Assembly: GCA_009775365.1 (NCBI GenBank)
Contig: VSPM01000077.1
Location: 1-11,563, forward strand
DNA from: Muribaculaceae bacterium
GTDB taxonomy: Bacteria; Bacteroidota; Bacteroidia; Bacteroidales; Muribaculaceae
Direction of reading: 5' to 3'
DNA: 11,563 bases
Position 1 is the first letter of the stretch; each line of letters starts with the position of its first letter. The translations under genes and the position numbers were made by a program. The notes beneath the pieces are model-generated. The model saw only the letters and a list, made by a program, of their open reading frames with translations. It had not been told where the DNA came from and did no database searches. Shown here in pieces: positions 1 through 9,000 of this stretch.

Positions 1-6
1 ACAAAT

Positions 7-33
7 TTACCCGATTCGTACTGAATCGGGTAA
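7..33. terminator. Hairpin at left edge, possible terminator
   Basis: A perfect 11-bp inverted repeat (7-17 with 23-33) surrounds a 5-base loop, GTACT. On the plus strand it is followed by five G and then TTTTG at 40-44, so any U-run is short and displaced. On the minus strand the stem is followed by ATTTGT. It could end a plus-strand gene lying left of the window or the minus-strand GH31 transcript. The stem is clear; the terminator role is inferred. Confidence 0.45.
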
Positions 34-258
34 GGGGGCTTTTGTCGTTATTTTGTGCTTAAATGAAAGAGCCGTGCCAATAAAGCAATATTTCATGAAA
101 TCGGAATTACATCTTTGATAGTTACGCACTCTCTCAACGACCGGATTCTCCGCGCTTAAACACAGACCCGCGCTTTTCTCATTAATTCAAAAACGCGGGC
201 CTCGCTATTATCAAAATATTACCTACTGTTCTGACTGTGCATCAAACGGATTTTTCTG
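34..258. other. Non-coding region downstream of the GH31 gene
   Basis: No convincing reading frame is seen here. It contains a 12-bp palindrome at 90-101 (ATTTCATGAAAT) and a longer imperfect hairpin at 167-199. In the latter, CCCGCG pairs with CGCGGG, and after one bulged C a TTTT pairs with AAAA around an AT-rich loop. That hairpin lies about 60 bases past the GH31 stop and could stabilise or end the GH31 mRNA, but it has no U-run on the minus strand. No tRNA or other RNA gene was recognised. Confidence 0.4.
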
Positions 259-2622
259 TCAGTAGCTTATCTCGATATCCGTATTTGCAAGGCATGACGC
301 TGACGGTGAGTTCATTGTAAGACATTTGGATGGCGCGTCATAACTCCATGCTGCGCTTTTGAGTTTTTTGCCATTCAGCGACACCTTCTTCGGGTTGCCG
401 GCATTATGCACAAGCACTTTCCACGACCTGTTTTTTGCAAGTCCTTTATCAGAGCCTCTTCTCGGAGATATTGATATGACCTCCTTCTTGCCGCTAAACG
501 AATGAGTCATTGAAGTGGCGGCAAATTCAGTTTCATAATTGCTGTTGTCGCCGCTGTCTTCATAAAGAGAAGCCGAGCCGTCGGCCCCCGACACCACATT
601 CAGCACAAGTTCCTCCGGACGCTCAGTGACATTCTTCACAGATGAAGGATTGAACGGAATCATCGACCCTGCCTTATAGAAATACGGAATCTCATCAAGT
701 GCAAATTCAAGAGTGTTCACGCCCGGCCCCTTAATCATTCTGCATTCGCTGACATCCCACCATTCACCTTCTGGAAACCATATCTCCTTTGCCGACTTCT
801 TACCTTTTTCTGCGGCCTCCACAATCGGGGCAACCAGAATGTCATCTCCAAAGAAATATTCACCCTCATAGTTGTATGCTTCATCCATCTCAGGATATTC
901 ATAGTAGAGCGGGCGGCACATCCCGATTCCCGTATCATGGGTTTTGCGGGCCATTGTGTAGATATACGGAAACAAGGCATAACGCAACTTCACCGCGTCG
1001 AGCATGTCAGGGAAATTCGGGAACTTCCATATCCTTCGCTCTATGCGCTCCTCTTTCGTGGCATGTGTGCGGAATATCGGAGTGAACACCCCAAACTGCA
1101 CCCAGCGCAACACAAGCTCCGGGTCGTTTACAGTCTGCTCATCAGAAAACACGTGCCCCCCAAGGTCATGCCCCCAGAAAGCATATCCTACATTCGACGC
1201 TGTGGATGTGAAATAAGGCTGAAAAGCAAGAGTCGGAAAATTTATCATAGCGTCGCCCGAAAAACCTATCTGATAACGATGGCTGCCAAGGCCTCCCCAG
1301 CGGTGGAATATCACAGGTCTGCGATCCGGCCTGTTTTTCTTCATTTCATTAAAGAACACATGATTACACCAGAATGTCTCGCCAAGAGAGGGAGTCAGTT
1401 CGCTTGTGAGATGCTGCTGCCAGTCGAGCCACCAGAAATCCACCCCCTCCTTCTCATGATCTCTTATGACATTTCTGAAAAATGATTTTGTGAAATCAGT
1501 GAAATCAAGACTCCAGGCAATATTTCCGCCATTATCATATTTTCCGTCCAGCTCCGACTTCATCGCAGCATAGTAGCCAGGCGATTCAACACTGTTAACA
1601 CCGTCGGCCAGGTGAAGATTGAGAGCAATCTTGAAGTTATTGTCATGTATCTCCCCAAGAAGTTTTTCTGGCTCAGGAATAAGTTTTGTGTTCCACGACC
1701 AACCGGTCCATCCTCCAATATTCTCGGATCCGCATGAGGGGTCGCCGTTCCAGTGCCAGTCCATGTCAAGAATCATCACATCGGCCGGAATGCCGTTTGC
1801 ATTAAGTTCCTTCATTATTTCGCGATAATCATCTGCTGAATAAGAAGCATACTTGCTATACCAATATCCGAACACATAATCCGGAGGCAGCGGAATGCTC
1901 CCGGCTATTTTCGTGAAATCACCTATAGCCTTCTTATAGTCTGTGCCATAACCCATGAAATACACATCCATGGCTTCTTCATCACGACGAGGGCTCCACC
2001 AGTCGAATCCTATTTCTCTATTAGGCTCAAAGGCGAATGAACGGCTGCCGTCGGGGCGCAGCGCAGACCATGAATCGTCAATCACAGCCCATCCAGACCG
2101 GGAGATAACTCCATTTTCCATCTCTCCCCTTTTATTGTCGCCGACACTTCCGTCGAGAGTGCGGCACATCCCCTTCAGGTTAAGTGGGTCAGGCTTGCCG
2201 GGATACCACGTTTCCGGTTTTCCATTGACATCAAGCGTAATCGAGAGATTAGCGTCAGACGCCGGCTCCGTGGCTGGACAAGTCCCTTTCCGGTATTTAA
2301 GGGAGATCTTGTCGGTGGTGATATACACAAACTCCGAGTCTGACGTGACCTTAAATTCAGGCACCACGTCCATGCGGCGATTCTGAACAGCGAATGTGGC
2401 GCGGTCCTCAAAATTTCCCTTGTCGCTATACTCTATTCTCACCATTTCGGGTGTGAGCACTGTGAATCGCGCCTTATCTACAGTCACTACCGCATCAGAC
2501 GATGCCACCGGATTGTTTTCTCGCGCCATCGATGCTCCTGCAGAAACAAGACTCGACGCCAATATGCACTGCCGAAGCAGGCAACAAACATTTTTCATGA
2601 TTCTAATGTAATTTTTATTCAT
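259..2622 (-). CDS. Periplasmic glycoside hydrolase family 31 (alpha-glucosidase-like)
   Basis: A retaining alpha-glycosidase of family GH31, probably acting in the periplasm on alpha-linked oligosaccharides. From the ATG at 2622 it has 787 residues. Residues 1 to about 33 form a signal peptide ending near ASMA, with no lipobox. An N-terminal beta-sandwich spans about 43-243, the catalytic barrel starts near 244 (PLPPDYVFGYW), and beta domains follow from about 600. The expected nucleophile is D400 in WWLDWQQ and the expected acid/base is D457 in FSGD, followed by the family pattern WGHDLGGH. The nucleophile motif differs from the WxDMNE of common alpha-glucosidases and the KTDFGE of alpha-xylosidases, so substrate is left open. 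A TTG at 2643 lengthens the frame by seven residues but is unlikely. The ATG at 2598 (MKNVCCLL) is a good alternative start with an A-rich leader. The gene lies 220 bp downstream of the MFS gene on the same strand. Confidence 0.92.
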   Translation of the reverse strand: MNKNYIRIMKNVCCLLRQCILASSLVSAGASMARENNPVASSDAVVTVDKARFTVLTPEMVRIEYSDKGNFEDRATFAVQNRRMDVVPEFKVTSDSEFVYITTDKISLKYRKGTCPATEPASDANLSITLDVNGKPETWYPGKPDPLNLKGMCRTLDGSVGDNKRGEMENGVISRSGWAVIDDSWSALRPDGSRSFAFEPNREIGFDWWSPRRDEEAMDVYFMGYGTDYKKAIGDFTKIAGSIPLPPDYVFGYWYSKYASYSADDYREIMKELNANGIPADVMILDMDWHWNGDPSCGSENIGGWTGWSWNTKLIPEPEKLLGEIHDNNFKIALNLHLADGVNSVESPGYYAAMKSELDGKYDNGGNIAWSLDFTDFTKSFFRNVIRDHEKEGVDFWWLDWQQHLTSELTPSLGETFWCNHVFFNEMKKNRPDRRPVIFHRWGGLGSHRYQIGFSGDAMINFPTLAFQPYFTSTASNVGYAFWGHDLGGHVFSDEQTVNDPELVLRWVQFGVFTPIFRTHATKEERIERRIWKFPNFPDMLDAVKLRYALFPYIYTMARKTHDTGIGMCRPLYYEYPEMDEAYNYEGEYFFGDDILVAPIVEAAEKGKKSAKEIWFPEGEWWDVSECRMIKGPGVNTLEFALDEIPYFYKAGSMIPFNPSSVKNVTERPEELVLNVVSGADGSASLYEDSGDNSNYETEFAATSMTHSFSGKKEVISISPRRGSDKGLAKNRSWKVLVHNAGNPKKVSLNGKKLKSAAWSYDAPSKCLTMNSPSASCLANTDIEISY

Positions 2623-2665
2623 GGATAGCTCATGGCACAACAATCAATATCATGCCATGCGCTTT

Positions 2666-2673
2666 CAAAGTTA
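2666..2673 (-). promoter_or_regulatory. Candidate -7 box for the GH31 gene
   Basis: On the minus strand the sequence reads TAACTTTG, an exact match to the Bacteroidetes TAnnTTTG box, about 45 bases upstream of the ATG at 2622. No TTG is found at the expected -33 distance (TTA at best), so this is weaker than the MFS and fimbrillin promoters. It suggests that the GH31 gene can be transcribed independently of the MFS gene. Confidence 0.5.
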
Positions 2674-2842
2674 AGGATAATTATTAATACTTAAGCCTCC
2701 ATAAATAAAAATTAAGCACGGTCTCCACTATATATAATTGAGGATCAACGCTAAACCGAATGCCTCCTGTTTTATTTTTAAGACCGGCATTAAAATCCGG
2801 GTTCAACAAGATGACCTGATTTAATCATTCCGCCGGCACTTG

Positions 2843-4108
2843 TCATCCACGCGGCGCTGACTTTCTGAGAGCCCACGCCCCGATAAGCAGACACAAAAAC
2901 AGACACCCGATTCCCACCATAAAAATGAATGAGGCCGATGTGGCGTCGGCAAGAAGCCCCCACCCTCCGGAAGCAATAGCGCCTCCTGCTGCAAGCGCAA
3001 TAGATATCACCGAATATATTCGCGCATAGTCGCGAGAGCCGAACACACTCCTTGTGAGCATCGCAGTCTGCACCGTGACTCCGGCATAGGCCCATCCGAA
3101 AAGGAAAGCGCCGCCCATGATGGAGGCAAGCGCCCCCGCGCCTGCGAGAAGCACAGCAAGCCCACCCATGCCGCAGGCCGTGGTGACCACAACACCGGCC
3201 ATGCAGTTGCGGTCGTTTACCAATCCCAGCACCAGTTTCCCGACCGTGACACCGGCCATTACGGCAGCCGCCGTCAACGATGCCTGTTCAAGCGAGAAAC
3301 CGTGGTCTGTCACATAGCCCGGAATAAACAGATTGAGCGTGGAGGTGCCCATCATGACAAAGGCGAACAATATGAGCCCATAGAAAAGTGGGCTGCGAGC
3401 CGCCTCTGAATATGTCTTGCCCTCTGCCTGCACTCCGCTTTTGCTCGCGGCGGCTTCTGCTATCCCGTATGGCTGAAGCCCGATGTCGGAAGGGCGGTCG
3501 CGAAGAAGCAACCCAAGAAGCGGCGTTACAACGGCAATAATTATGACGCCGAACGCACCATATGCCCATCGCCATCCCCATTCGGCTATCATCCAGCCGG
3601 CCATAGGATTGAAAAGCATCCCGCCTATGCCTGAGGCTGCGCTGCAGATTCCGATCATAAGTCCTACCTTTGAGTGAAACCACCGGTTGACCAACGTCGG
3701 GAAGCTCAGATAAAGAAGGAACGCAAGAGTCACTCCAAGCACTCCGCCGGCTATATAAAATTCCCAAACATTGTTGAAGAATCCCATCGCCAGGAATGTG
3801 GCGCCCATAAGGGCGGCATTGCCGGTGAATAGCCAGCGGGCGCTATAGCGCTCAAGCATACGCCCGGCAATCGACAACATCAGCGTGGAGGTGACATACA
3901 TCACCGACATATAAATGCCGAACTCACCTACCGGCACTCCCAGCGACTCACTCACCGGACGGTAAAAGATTCCCGCGCAACTGAACGTAAGCCCGACATT
4001 CACACCCATCATCAGGCAACAGCAGGCCACAATTATAAACCCATAGTGCATTTTTCGCGAGGAATTACCCGCAAAAGGAGTGCCATCGGTCTTGGAATTT
4101 GATTTCAT
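2843..4108 (-). CDS. MFS transporter, oxalate/formate antiporter (OFA)-like
   Basis: An inner-membrane major facilitator superfamily carrier of 421 residues, a usual length for twelve-helix members. Helices can be traced from about residue 21 (HYGFIIVACC) to about 415. An MFS motif-A-like stretch, AGRMLERYSARWLF, follows helix 2 at 81-94, and its repeat GLVNDR lies near 295-300 after helix 8. Features typical of the OFA-type branch are NRWFHSKVGLMIG after helix 4 (141-153), the segment RDRPSDIGLQPYG in the central loop (203-215), and GLLADAT before the last helix. Family members exchange small carboxylates or related anions; the substrate here cannot be read from sequence. The start ATG at 4108 is supported by a good promoter with a roughly 70-base leader. 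It is divergent from the fimbrillin gene. Base composition is richer in GC than its neighbours. Adjacency to GH31 does not by itself make it a sugar carrier. Confidence 0.88.
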   Translation of the reverse strand: MKSNSKTDGTPFAGNSSRKMHYGFIIVACCCLMMGVNVGLTFSCAGIFYRPVSESLGVPVGEFGIYMSVMYVTSTLMLSIAGRMLERYSARWLFTGNAALMGATFLAMGFFNNVWEFYIAGGVLGVTLAFLLYLSFPTLVNRWFHSKVGLMIGICSAASGIGGMLFNPMAGWMIAEWGWRWAYGAFGVIIIAVVTPLLGLLLRDRPSDIGLQPYGIAEAAASKSGVQAEGKTYSEAARSPLFYGLILFAFVMMGTSTLNLFIPGYVTDHGFSLEQASLTAAAVMAGVTVGKLVLGLVNDRNCMAGVVVTTACGMGGLAVLLAGAGALASIMGGAFLFGWAYAGVTVQTAMLTRSVFGSRDYARIYSVISIALAAGGAIASGGWGLLADATSASFIFMVGIGCLFLCLLIGAWALRKSAPRG

Positions 4109-4182
4109 GTTTTAGATATGGTTAGTTAAAGGTTATCTATATTGAAAAATGGTCGGGAGCCCGTTAAACGCCGACTTGTCTG

Positions 4183-4214
4183 CAAAGTTAATAATAATCG
4201 CATAAATTACGCAA
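4183..4214 (-). promoter_or_regulatory. Promoter of the MFS gene
   Basis: Read on the minus strand, TTG (4214-4212) is followed by 21 bases and then TAACTTTG (4190-4183). This matches the Bacteroidetes sigma-ABfr type promoter (TTG at -33, TAnnTTTG at -7). Transcription would start near 4177, leaving a leader of about 70 bases before the ATG at 4108. Confidence 0.7.
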
Positions 4215-4292
4215 CTTGAAGACATGCCAATGAACAAATTGTGTAAAAAAATATCTTACGGACGAAATCGTGTGTTTTTCATGACAATAAAT

Positions 4293-4323
4293 TTGTAAAT
4301 CAATAACCTAATGCCTACATTTG
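4293..4323 (+). promoter_or_regulatory. Promoter of the fimbrillin-family gene
   Basis: TTG at 4293-4295, a 20-base spacer and TACATTTG at 4316-4323 form a near-ideal Bacteroidetes promoter. The predicted transcription start is about 4328-4331. That falls on the in-frame GTG at 4328, so translation from the ATG at 4367 with a leader of about 37 bases is more likely. About 78 bp separate it from the divergent MFS promoter. Confidence 0.72.
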
Positions 4324-4366
4324 CATTGTGAAGAGACCAAACGCATCATACCCTCTTGCAACCTGC

Positions 4367-6031
4367 ATGAAACACGTCATTTCAATCACGGGAATGATTT
4401 GCGTCTATACGCTCTTTTTCTCTTTATTCTTTTCTGCGTGTGCAGACCACGAACCTGCAGAACCGGGACTCTCCGCTTTGCAAATCTCTTTTAGCATCTC
4501 ACCCTCTTCCCTCCCTACAAGAAGCGACAATACCCCCGCCATATCTATGACGAAAGGGTCTCCCGCTGAAAACGTCATCGACAGCAACGACCTTTTCATC
4601 GCATTTTACGACAGTTCAGGGAAACAGGTGGCTGTTGCATACGACTCTGCCAGCCCCGACCTTTTCTGCATCTCGCCTTCCGATGAATCAATCAGCGTGA
4701 CAGCAACCCTGCATCCGCCACTCCCTGAAGGGAGACTGAAAATTGCCATAGTGGCCAATGCCGGAAACTATGGCATGTCCGACAGTTTCAAAAATTCATC
4801 ACTCTCTGACCTTAAAGGCTCCATATTCTTTTTCCCTACTTACGAAAACAGCAATGAAAATTGCCTTATACCGATGTATGGAGAAAAAGAGATTGACATA
4901 GTTAGCGAAGGTGGCACAAGCTTGAACCTCGGAGAGATTCCTCTCACAAGGGCATTGGCTAAAATTGAAATAGAAAATAAACTGACAGACGGATGGAGCA
5001 TCACTGAAGCCGCGCTGACAAAATATTCCAAAACCGGCTCCATAGCGCCTTTGGAAAGCAATGAGGGCGCACCCTCTTCCCCGGAAGGAGGATTGGATTA
5101 TGGAGCAAACTTGCCGTTTAATAAATCTGCCGACAACAATTCTTTCTATCTTTATGTGCCGGAAATGGAGCTCTCCGACAATCCCCGGAGCGACGAAAGG
5201 AGCATAAAACTCACTTTGACCAACGGTCAGGAAGAGAAGGAGTGCCGGCTATGGATTGCCCCTTACATCAATGGAGAGCCGTCAGCATCCGACAACCCAA
5301 TGTGGCAGAGACTTCTCCGCAACCACATCTACCGGTTCTCAGTAACATCCTTCACCCCCGCCATCGAAATCTCCTCCACAATCCGAATCATTTGGTACGC
5401 AACTGAATCTGGTAAATTTAGTGACACGAATCCATACATTAATTTTTGGACATCCACATCAAAACTTCCATCCACAATATATTGGCCTAATAAACCTACC
5501 GTCCTTAAGGCACTTAGCCTGAACCCTTCTCATCCTGATAAAGCATACAATTATCGCTATCATGAACTTGATCTACATAATTTGAACCTTAGTTATGATG
5601 ACATATATTATCAGATATTACAATCCGGACAAGAATACACGGAACCCGAAGCGTATTTGGGAAAATTGCTTTCAAAAGATGCGACACGTCTTGAAAACAA
5701 AGACGGACTGACCTATGTCTGGCTTAATAATCCAATTATAATATATGATTATCCTCAACTTCCGGTATCATCCGGTTATCGGATATATTGGAAAACTAAA
5801 GATATGCCTTACTCATTAAGGATATTATATAAAAGCACGACAATTCAAAACATTACTGACATACATCAAGATAGCCGAGGATATTATTATGCAGGCTTCA
5901 AAACAACTGACACATACCGGGATTTAACCTACAACATTGACTATGGTTTATTTTCAGGGAATTTTTCTTCGCAAGACATCTTCATTCAGAACATCGACGG
6001 CAAGGACTACTTCGTGTTCTACGTCAACTGA
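4367..6031 (+). CDS. Fimbrillin-family (FimA/Mfa-like) lipoprotein, possible tip pilin
   Basis: A surface lipoprotein of 554 residues from the ATG at 4367. The signal peptide ends in a lipobox, LFFSAC, with the lipidated cysteine at residue 25. This is the export route of Bacteroidales type V pilins, which are lipidated and later cleaved by a gingipain-like protease. Fimbrillin hallmarks are LFIAFYDSSG early in the protein, ALAKIEIEN near residue 196, where family members usually carry RALAKVEV-like sequence, and RNHIYRFSV near 317. The frame can be extended to a GTG at 4328, but the promoter overlaps that position and the extension puts 13 polar residues before the signal peptide. From about residue 343 (nucleotide 5400) composition falls from roughly 50-55% to 30-40% GC. 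The AT-rich C-terminal part, rich in Tyr, Trp and Asn, is not recognised and could be an adhesin-like module. No other pilus gene is in the window, so a role as accessory or tip subunit is inference. Confidence 0.82.
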   Translation: MKHVISITGMICVYTLFFSLFFSACADHEPAEPGLSALQISFSISPSSLPTRSDNTPAISMTKGSPAENVIDSNDLFIAFYDSSGKQVAVAYDSASPDLFCISPSDESISVTATLHPPLPEGRLKIAIVANAGNYGMSDSFKNSSLSDLKGSIFFFPTYENSNENCLIPMYGEKEIDIVSEGGTSLNLGEIPLTRALAKIEIENKLTDGWSITEAALTKYSKTGSIAPLESNEGAPSSPEGGLDYGANLPFNKSADNNSFYLYVPEMELSDNPRSDERSIKLTLTNGQEEKECRLWIAPYINGEPSASDNPMWQRLLRNHIYRFSVTSFTPAIEISSTIRIIWYATESGKFSDTNPYINFWTSTSKLPSTIYWPNKPTVLKALSLNPSHPDKAYNYRYHELDLHNLNLSYDDIYYQILQSGQEYTEPEAYLGKLLSKDATRLENKDGLTYVWLNNPIIIYDYPQLPVSSGYRIYWKTKDMPYSLRILYKSTTIQNITDIHQDSRGYYYAGFKTTDTYRDLTYNIDYGLFSGNFSSQDIFIQNIDGKDYFVFYVN

Positions 6032-6064
6032 AAAAAGGGCCGGCAAAGTCACCTTTACCGACCC
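6031..6064 (-). terminator. Strand-specific intrinsic terminator of the large secreted-protein gene
   Basis: On the minus strand a 12-bp stem (6064-6053 with 6048-6037) closes a GTGA tetraloop (GNRA type) and is followed at once by six U. Two of the pairs are U-G wobbles. On the plus strand those same positions become C-A mismatches and no T-run follows, so the element favours minus-strand transcripts. Its U-run overlaps the last base of the fimbrillin stop codon. Confidence 0.88.
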
Positions 6065-6099
6065 TCTCCAATCTATCTTATACTAATGAGGTGTTATTG

Positions 6100-9000
6100 T
6101 TATTTCACAAACACTTTTGCGCTCTGACTTCCTGACTTCACCATATATACACCCTTCTGCATCTGAATGGTTTCATCGTTGCTGTCAATACGGCCGCCAT
6201 ACACCACCTTGCCGTCGGCAGATACAACACTTGTCTCCACGCCTTCAAGTCCTTTGAATAGTATGCAGCCTACACCGCCTGCAATTGAAGTGCCGGCTTC
6301 TACGGCAGATACTCCCACTGTCGTGCCCTGTATAGCCACATCTTCAAGATATACAAACTGGCTATACGTCTCATACTCAACATTGAGATACACCTGCACC
6401 CAGTCTTTGCCGATAAGTTCTGCCGGCAAACGGAATGTGTATGTCTGCAATCCTTCAGTTTCCGATTTCTCAACGCTTCCGATCTCTACAGACTTCGAGC
6501 CATAAGTTTCACCGGACAAAGTAACTTTCGGCATATTCGACCCATTAAGCAACGTGATCGACAATTCAACCTCTTCACACCCCTTAGTCGTGAATCGGGG
6601 GAATCCAAGCATTCCCTTTGTATCGTCATACCAAGTGGTTCCAAGCATTCCTATTGTCTCACCGGTGTAAGAGCCGTCTACATTCTGAAGATATTCAAAC
6701 TGCCACTGCTGATAATTATAAGAAGCATCCGGAGCATATGTTATCCATGGCTTAAATGAAGCGCCGATATAAGGATCGTCGAAATTTTCATTCACCGGCA
6801 ACGCATATGGGGTGCCGAGCATAGTGTTTATAGCCACCATTTTGTCGGATACGCCTTCTGAATTGCGAGTCTTAACTCCAAGTTGTATTAAATCTTGCGG
6901 CGAACCTTCATCCATTGTGTACACAAACGAAGTGTCTTTGACATCCTGTGCATATACCTGCCAGAACCATCCTACATAATTCTCTTCATAACGATATATG
7001 TCGAACGTAACCTCTTCCGGATTTACATAGCCACCGTCCTGGCCTGTAGTCGGGCGGCCCCATTCAAGCCTTGTGCTCATCATATCTTCCGAAGGAGTGG
7101 AACTCAAATAAGGAACCTCTGCCGGAATCTCAACTCCTGTAAACACATCAACCGACACTGCCATACCATTCGATTCGCCGTCAGAAACGATAATCTTCAA
7201 TGTGTTATTGCCTTGAACAGTAGCAACAATAGCCTCTACTCTTTCTCCAGGTTTCCCTTTTACTTCTGTATCTGCAACATCAGATGAAATTTTCGCAACA
7301 ACCTCTTCATCCGACGGCATCGCCTCGCCATTAATCATAATGACCGGCATATTAAAACCGACACGAGCCTCAAGTTTTCCTTCAGCGCCCGGCTCTACAC
7401 TGATCTCTGTTGCCACACCCGGCGATGTAGGAAGCACATTGTCATCGGTTATGCTGAAATGCATGGCCAACACTCCTAACTGCCATTCAGAAGAAGTGCA
7501 ATGCAAGGCAACATAATATGTGCCCGGTGCAGGAGCCTGGATGAAACCATAATAATTGGCAGGAATCTCATTAGGCTTAAACTCGCTAATCACAGTCGAC
7601 ACATATCCGTCAGGATTTGGTGCGTTGCAAAGCATAACCTCTACAGATTCCTCAGTGTACCATTCGCCCCATGTAAACGCATCAAAAGAGAATGTGTAAA
7701 GACGGCCGGCATCCTTAATATCTACGGGCGGGAGGAACAGCCAGCTGTCTTGCTGCACTTCCGACATGCCGGATGAAATCACATTTCCTTCTGCAATCTC
7801 AGTATACGACCATCCAACTCCATTTTCATCATACTGCCTCATCATAAGGAAATCCTCATACGTGGGCTCCAGATATACCGGAAGCTGCATTGGCTCTCCG
7901 GCGCTTACTACATTTGACTCACCCGACATCTCACTCTCCATTCCATGACAAACAGCCTTGACAGAAGCTGTATAGAGGCTCAACGGCTTGTCAGATGGAA
8001 GTTCTATCGCCAACACGGTTTCTTTCGTATCTCCCACAAGTTCTCCATTTATATACACACAATAAGACATGGCCTCAAGATCGAGATATGCATTGTGCAT
8101 GCCTTGCGTAACGGGCTGCCAGCTAACTTCATTGTCAGTAAGCACAACACCCTGGGGAGCCACAGGCGTGTCGTTTCCTATGTATGACCTCGTTTCTGCC
8201 CTCGAACTTGCAACACCGTCTATTGCCACGGTGAGGCCAAATGTATGCATAGCGTCGGTGAGGTTCTCATATTTCACATCTACAGTCTTTCCCGGGGCAA
8301 CTTCTCCGGTTGAATGCACTTCTCCATCAAGATACGAAGTGTATGTAAGGTTGCCTTCAATAGTTTGTCCTGACATATACGACAATGGCGTAGAGAACAC
8401 AACAACCCCATTGGTCGCCCCCGGAGCAAAGTCAATCCCAGACACTGCCGGACGTTTCGGACGTTTCGGGTTGATGCGGTCGTCAGTACAGAACAATGCA
8501 GAAAATGTCTCTCCTGACGAGAAATTCTCATATATCTCCACAGATTGGTCTTTGACATCAATAATAGCCATAGACGAAGTGTTGTCTTCCTGAATCACAT
8601 TCCAGTAATACACATCTTCCGCAGGATAATAAGACATGCCGGTGACATAATTGCCATACCCCTCTATAGGAAGCCGGAAAAGCACTGTCTGATAACCTTT
8701 TGAATCTATTGACACAAATTCGCCCTTGCTATTTATGCCGTATAGTGAATCCTCATATTTGTTATAGCATATTGTAGGGCACAGTTCTTCTGCACCTACA
8801 GTTCTGATAATGTCATAGATTTCAGGTGCATCCGGGAATGAACACATAAACACGGGCGACGACCCAAGCTGTCCGTATCCATAAACACGTCCATCCATTT
8901 CATCATAAGCTCCTGTCTGCATCACCACTACTCCCTCTTCCTGATCCAACGGAACCTGAATAGTGTCTATAATTTCTCCTGTAGCAGCATCATACTCAAC

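Noticed and set aside
90..101. 12-bp palindrome ATTTCATGAAAT as an operator
   Set aside because: A single AT-rich palindrome with no promoter or gene start beside it is expected by chance.
937..1485. Long open frame of 182 codons on the plus strand inside the GH31 gene
   Set aside because: It is the antisense shadow of a clear GH31 coding region. Its translation has no recognisable domain, and conserved GH31 catalytic motifs lie on the other strand.
2784..2800. CCGG-ATTTTAATG-CCGG hairpin between the MFS and GH31 genes as a terminator
   Set aside because: The stem is only four pairs plus a bulged extension and is followed on the minus strand by TCTTAAAAATAAAA, not a U-run.
3288..3767. Minus-strand frame of 159 codons overlapping the MFS gene in another frame
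   Set aside because: It is rich in Arg and Ser as expected from a shifted reading of a GC-rich membrane-protein gene, and the MFS frame covers it with normal helices and motifs.
4152..4175. GTCGG/CCGAC inverted repeat in the MFS leader as a riboswitch or attenuator
   Set aside because: The stem is five pairs with a 14-base loop, and no known riboswitch core is visible.
8069..8593. Plus-strand frame of 174 codons opposite the large secreted-protein gene
   Set aside because: It is antisense to a continuous coding frame with clear FN3-like sequence, has low-complexity Ser/Thr/Pro composition and no promoter-like sequence was identified for it.
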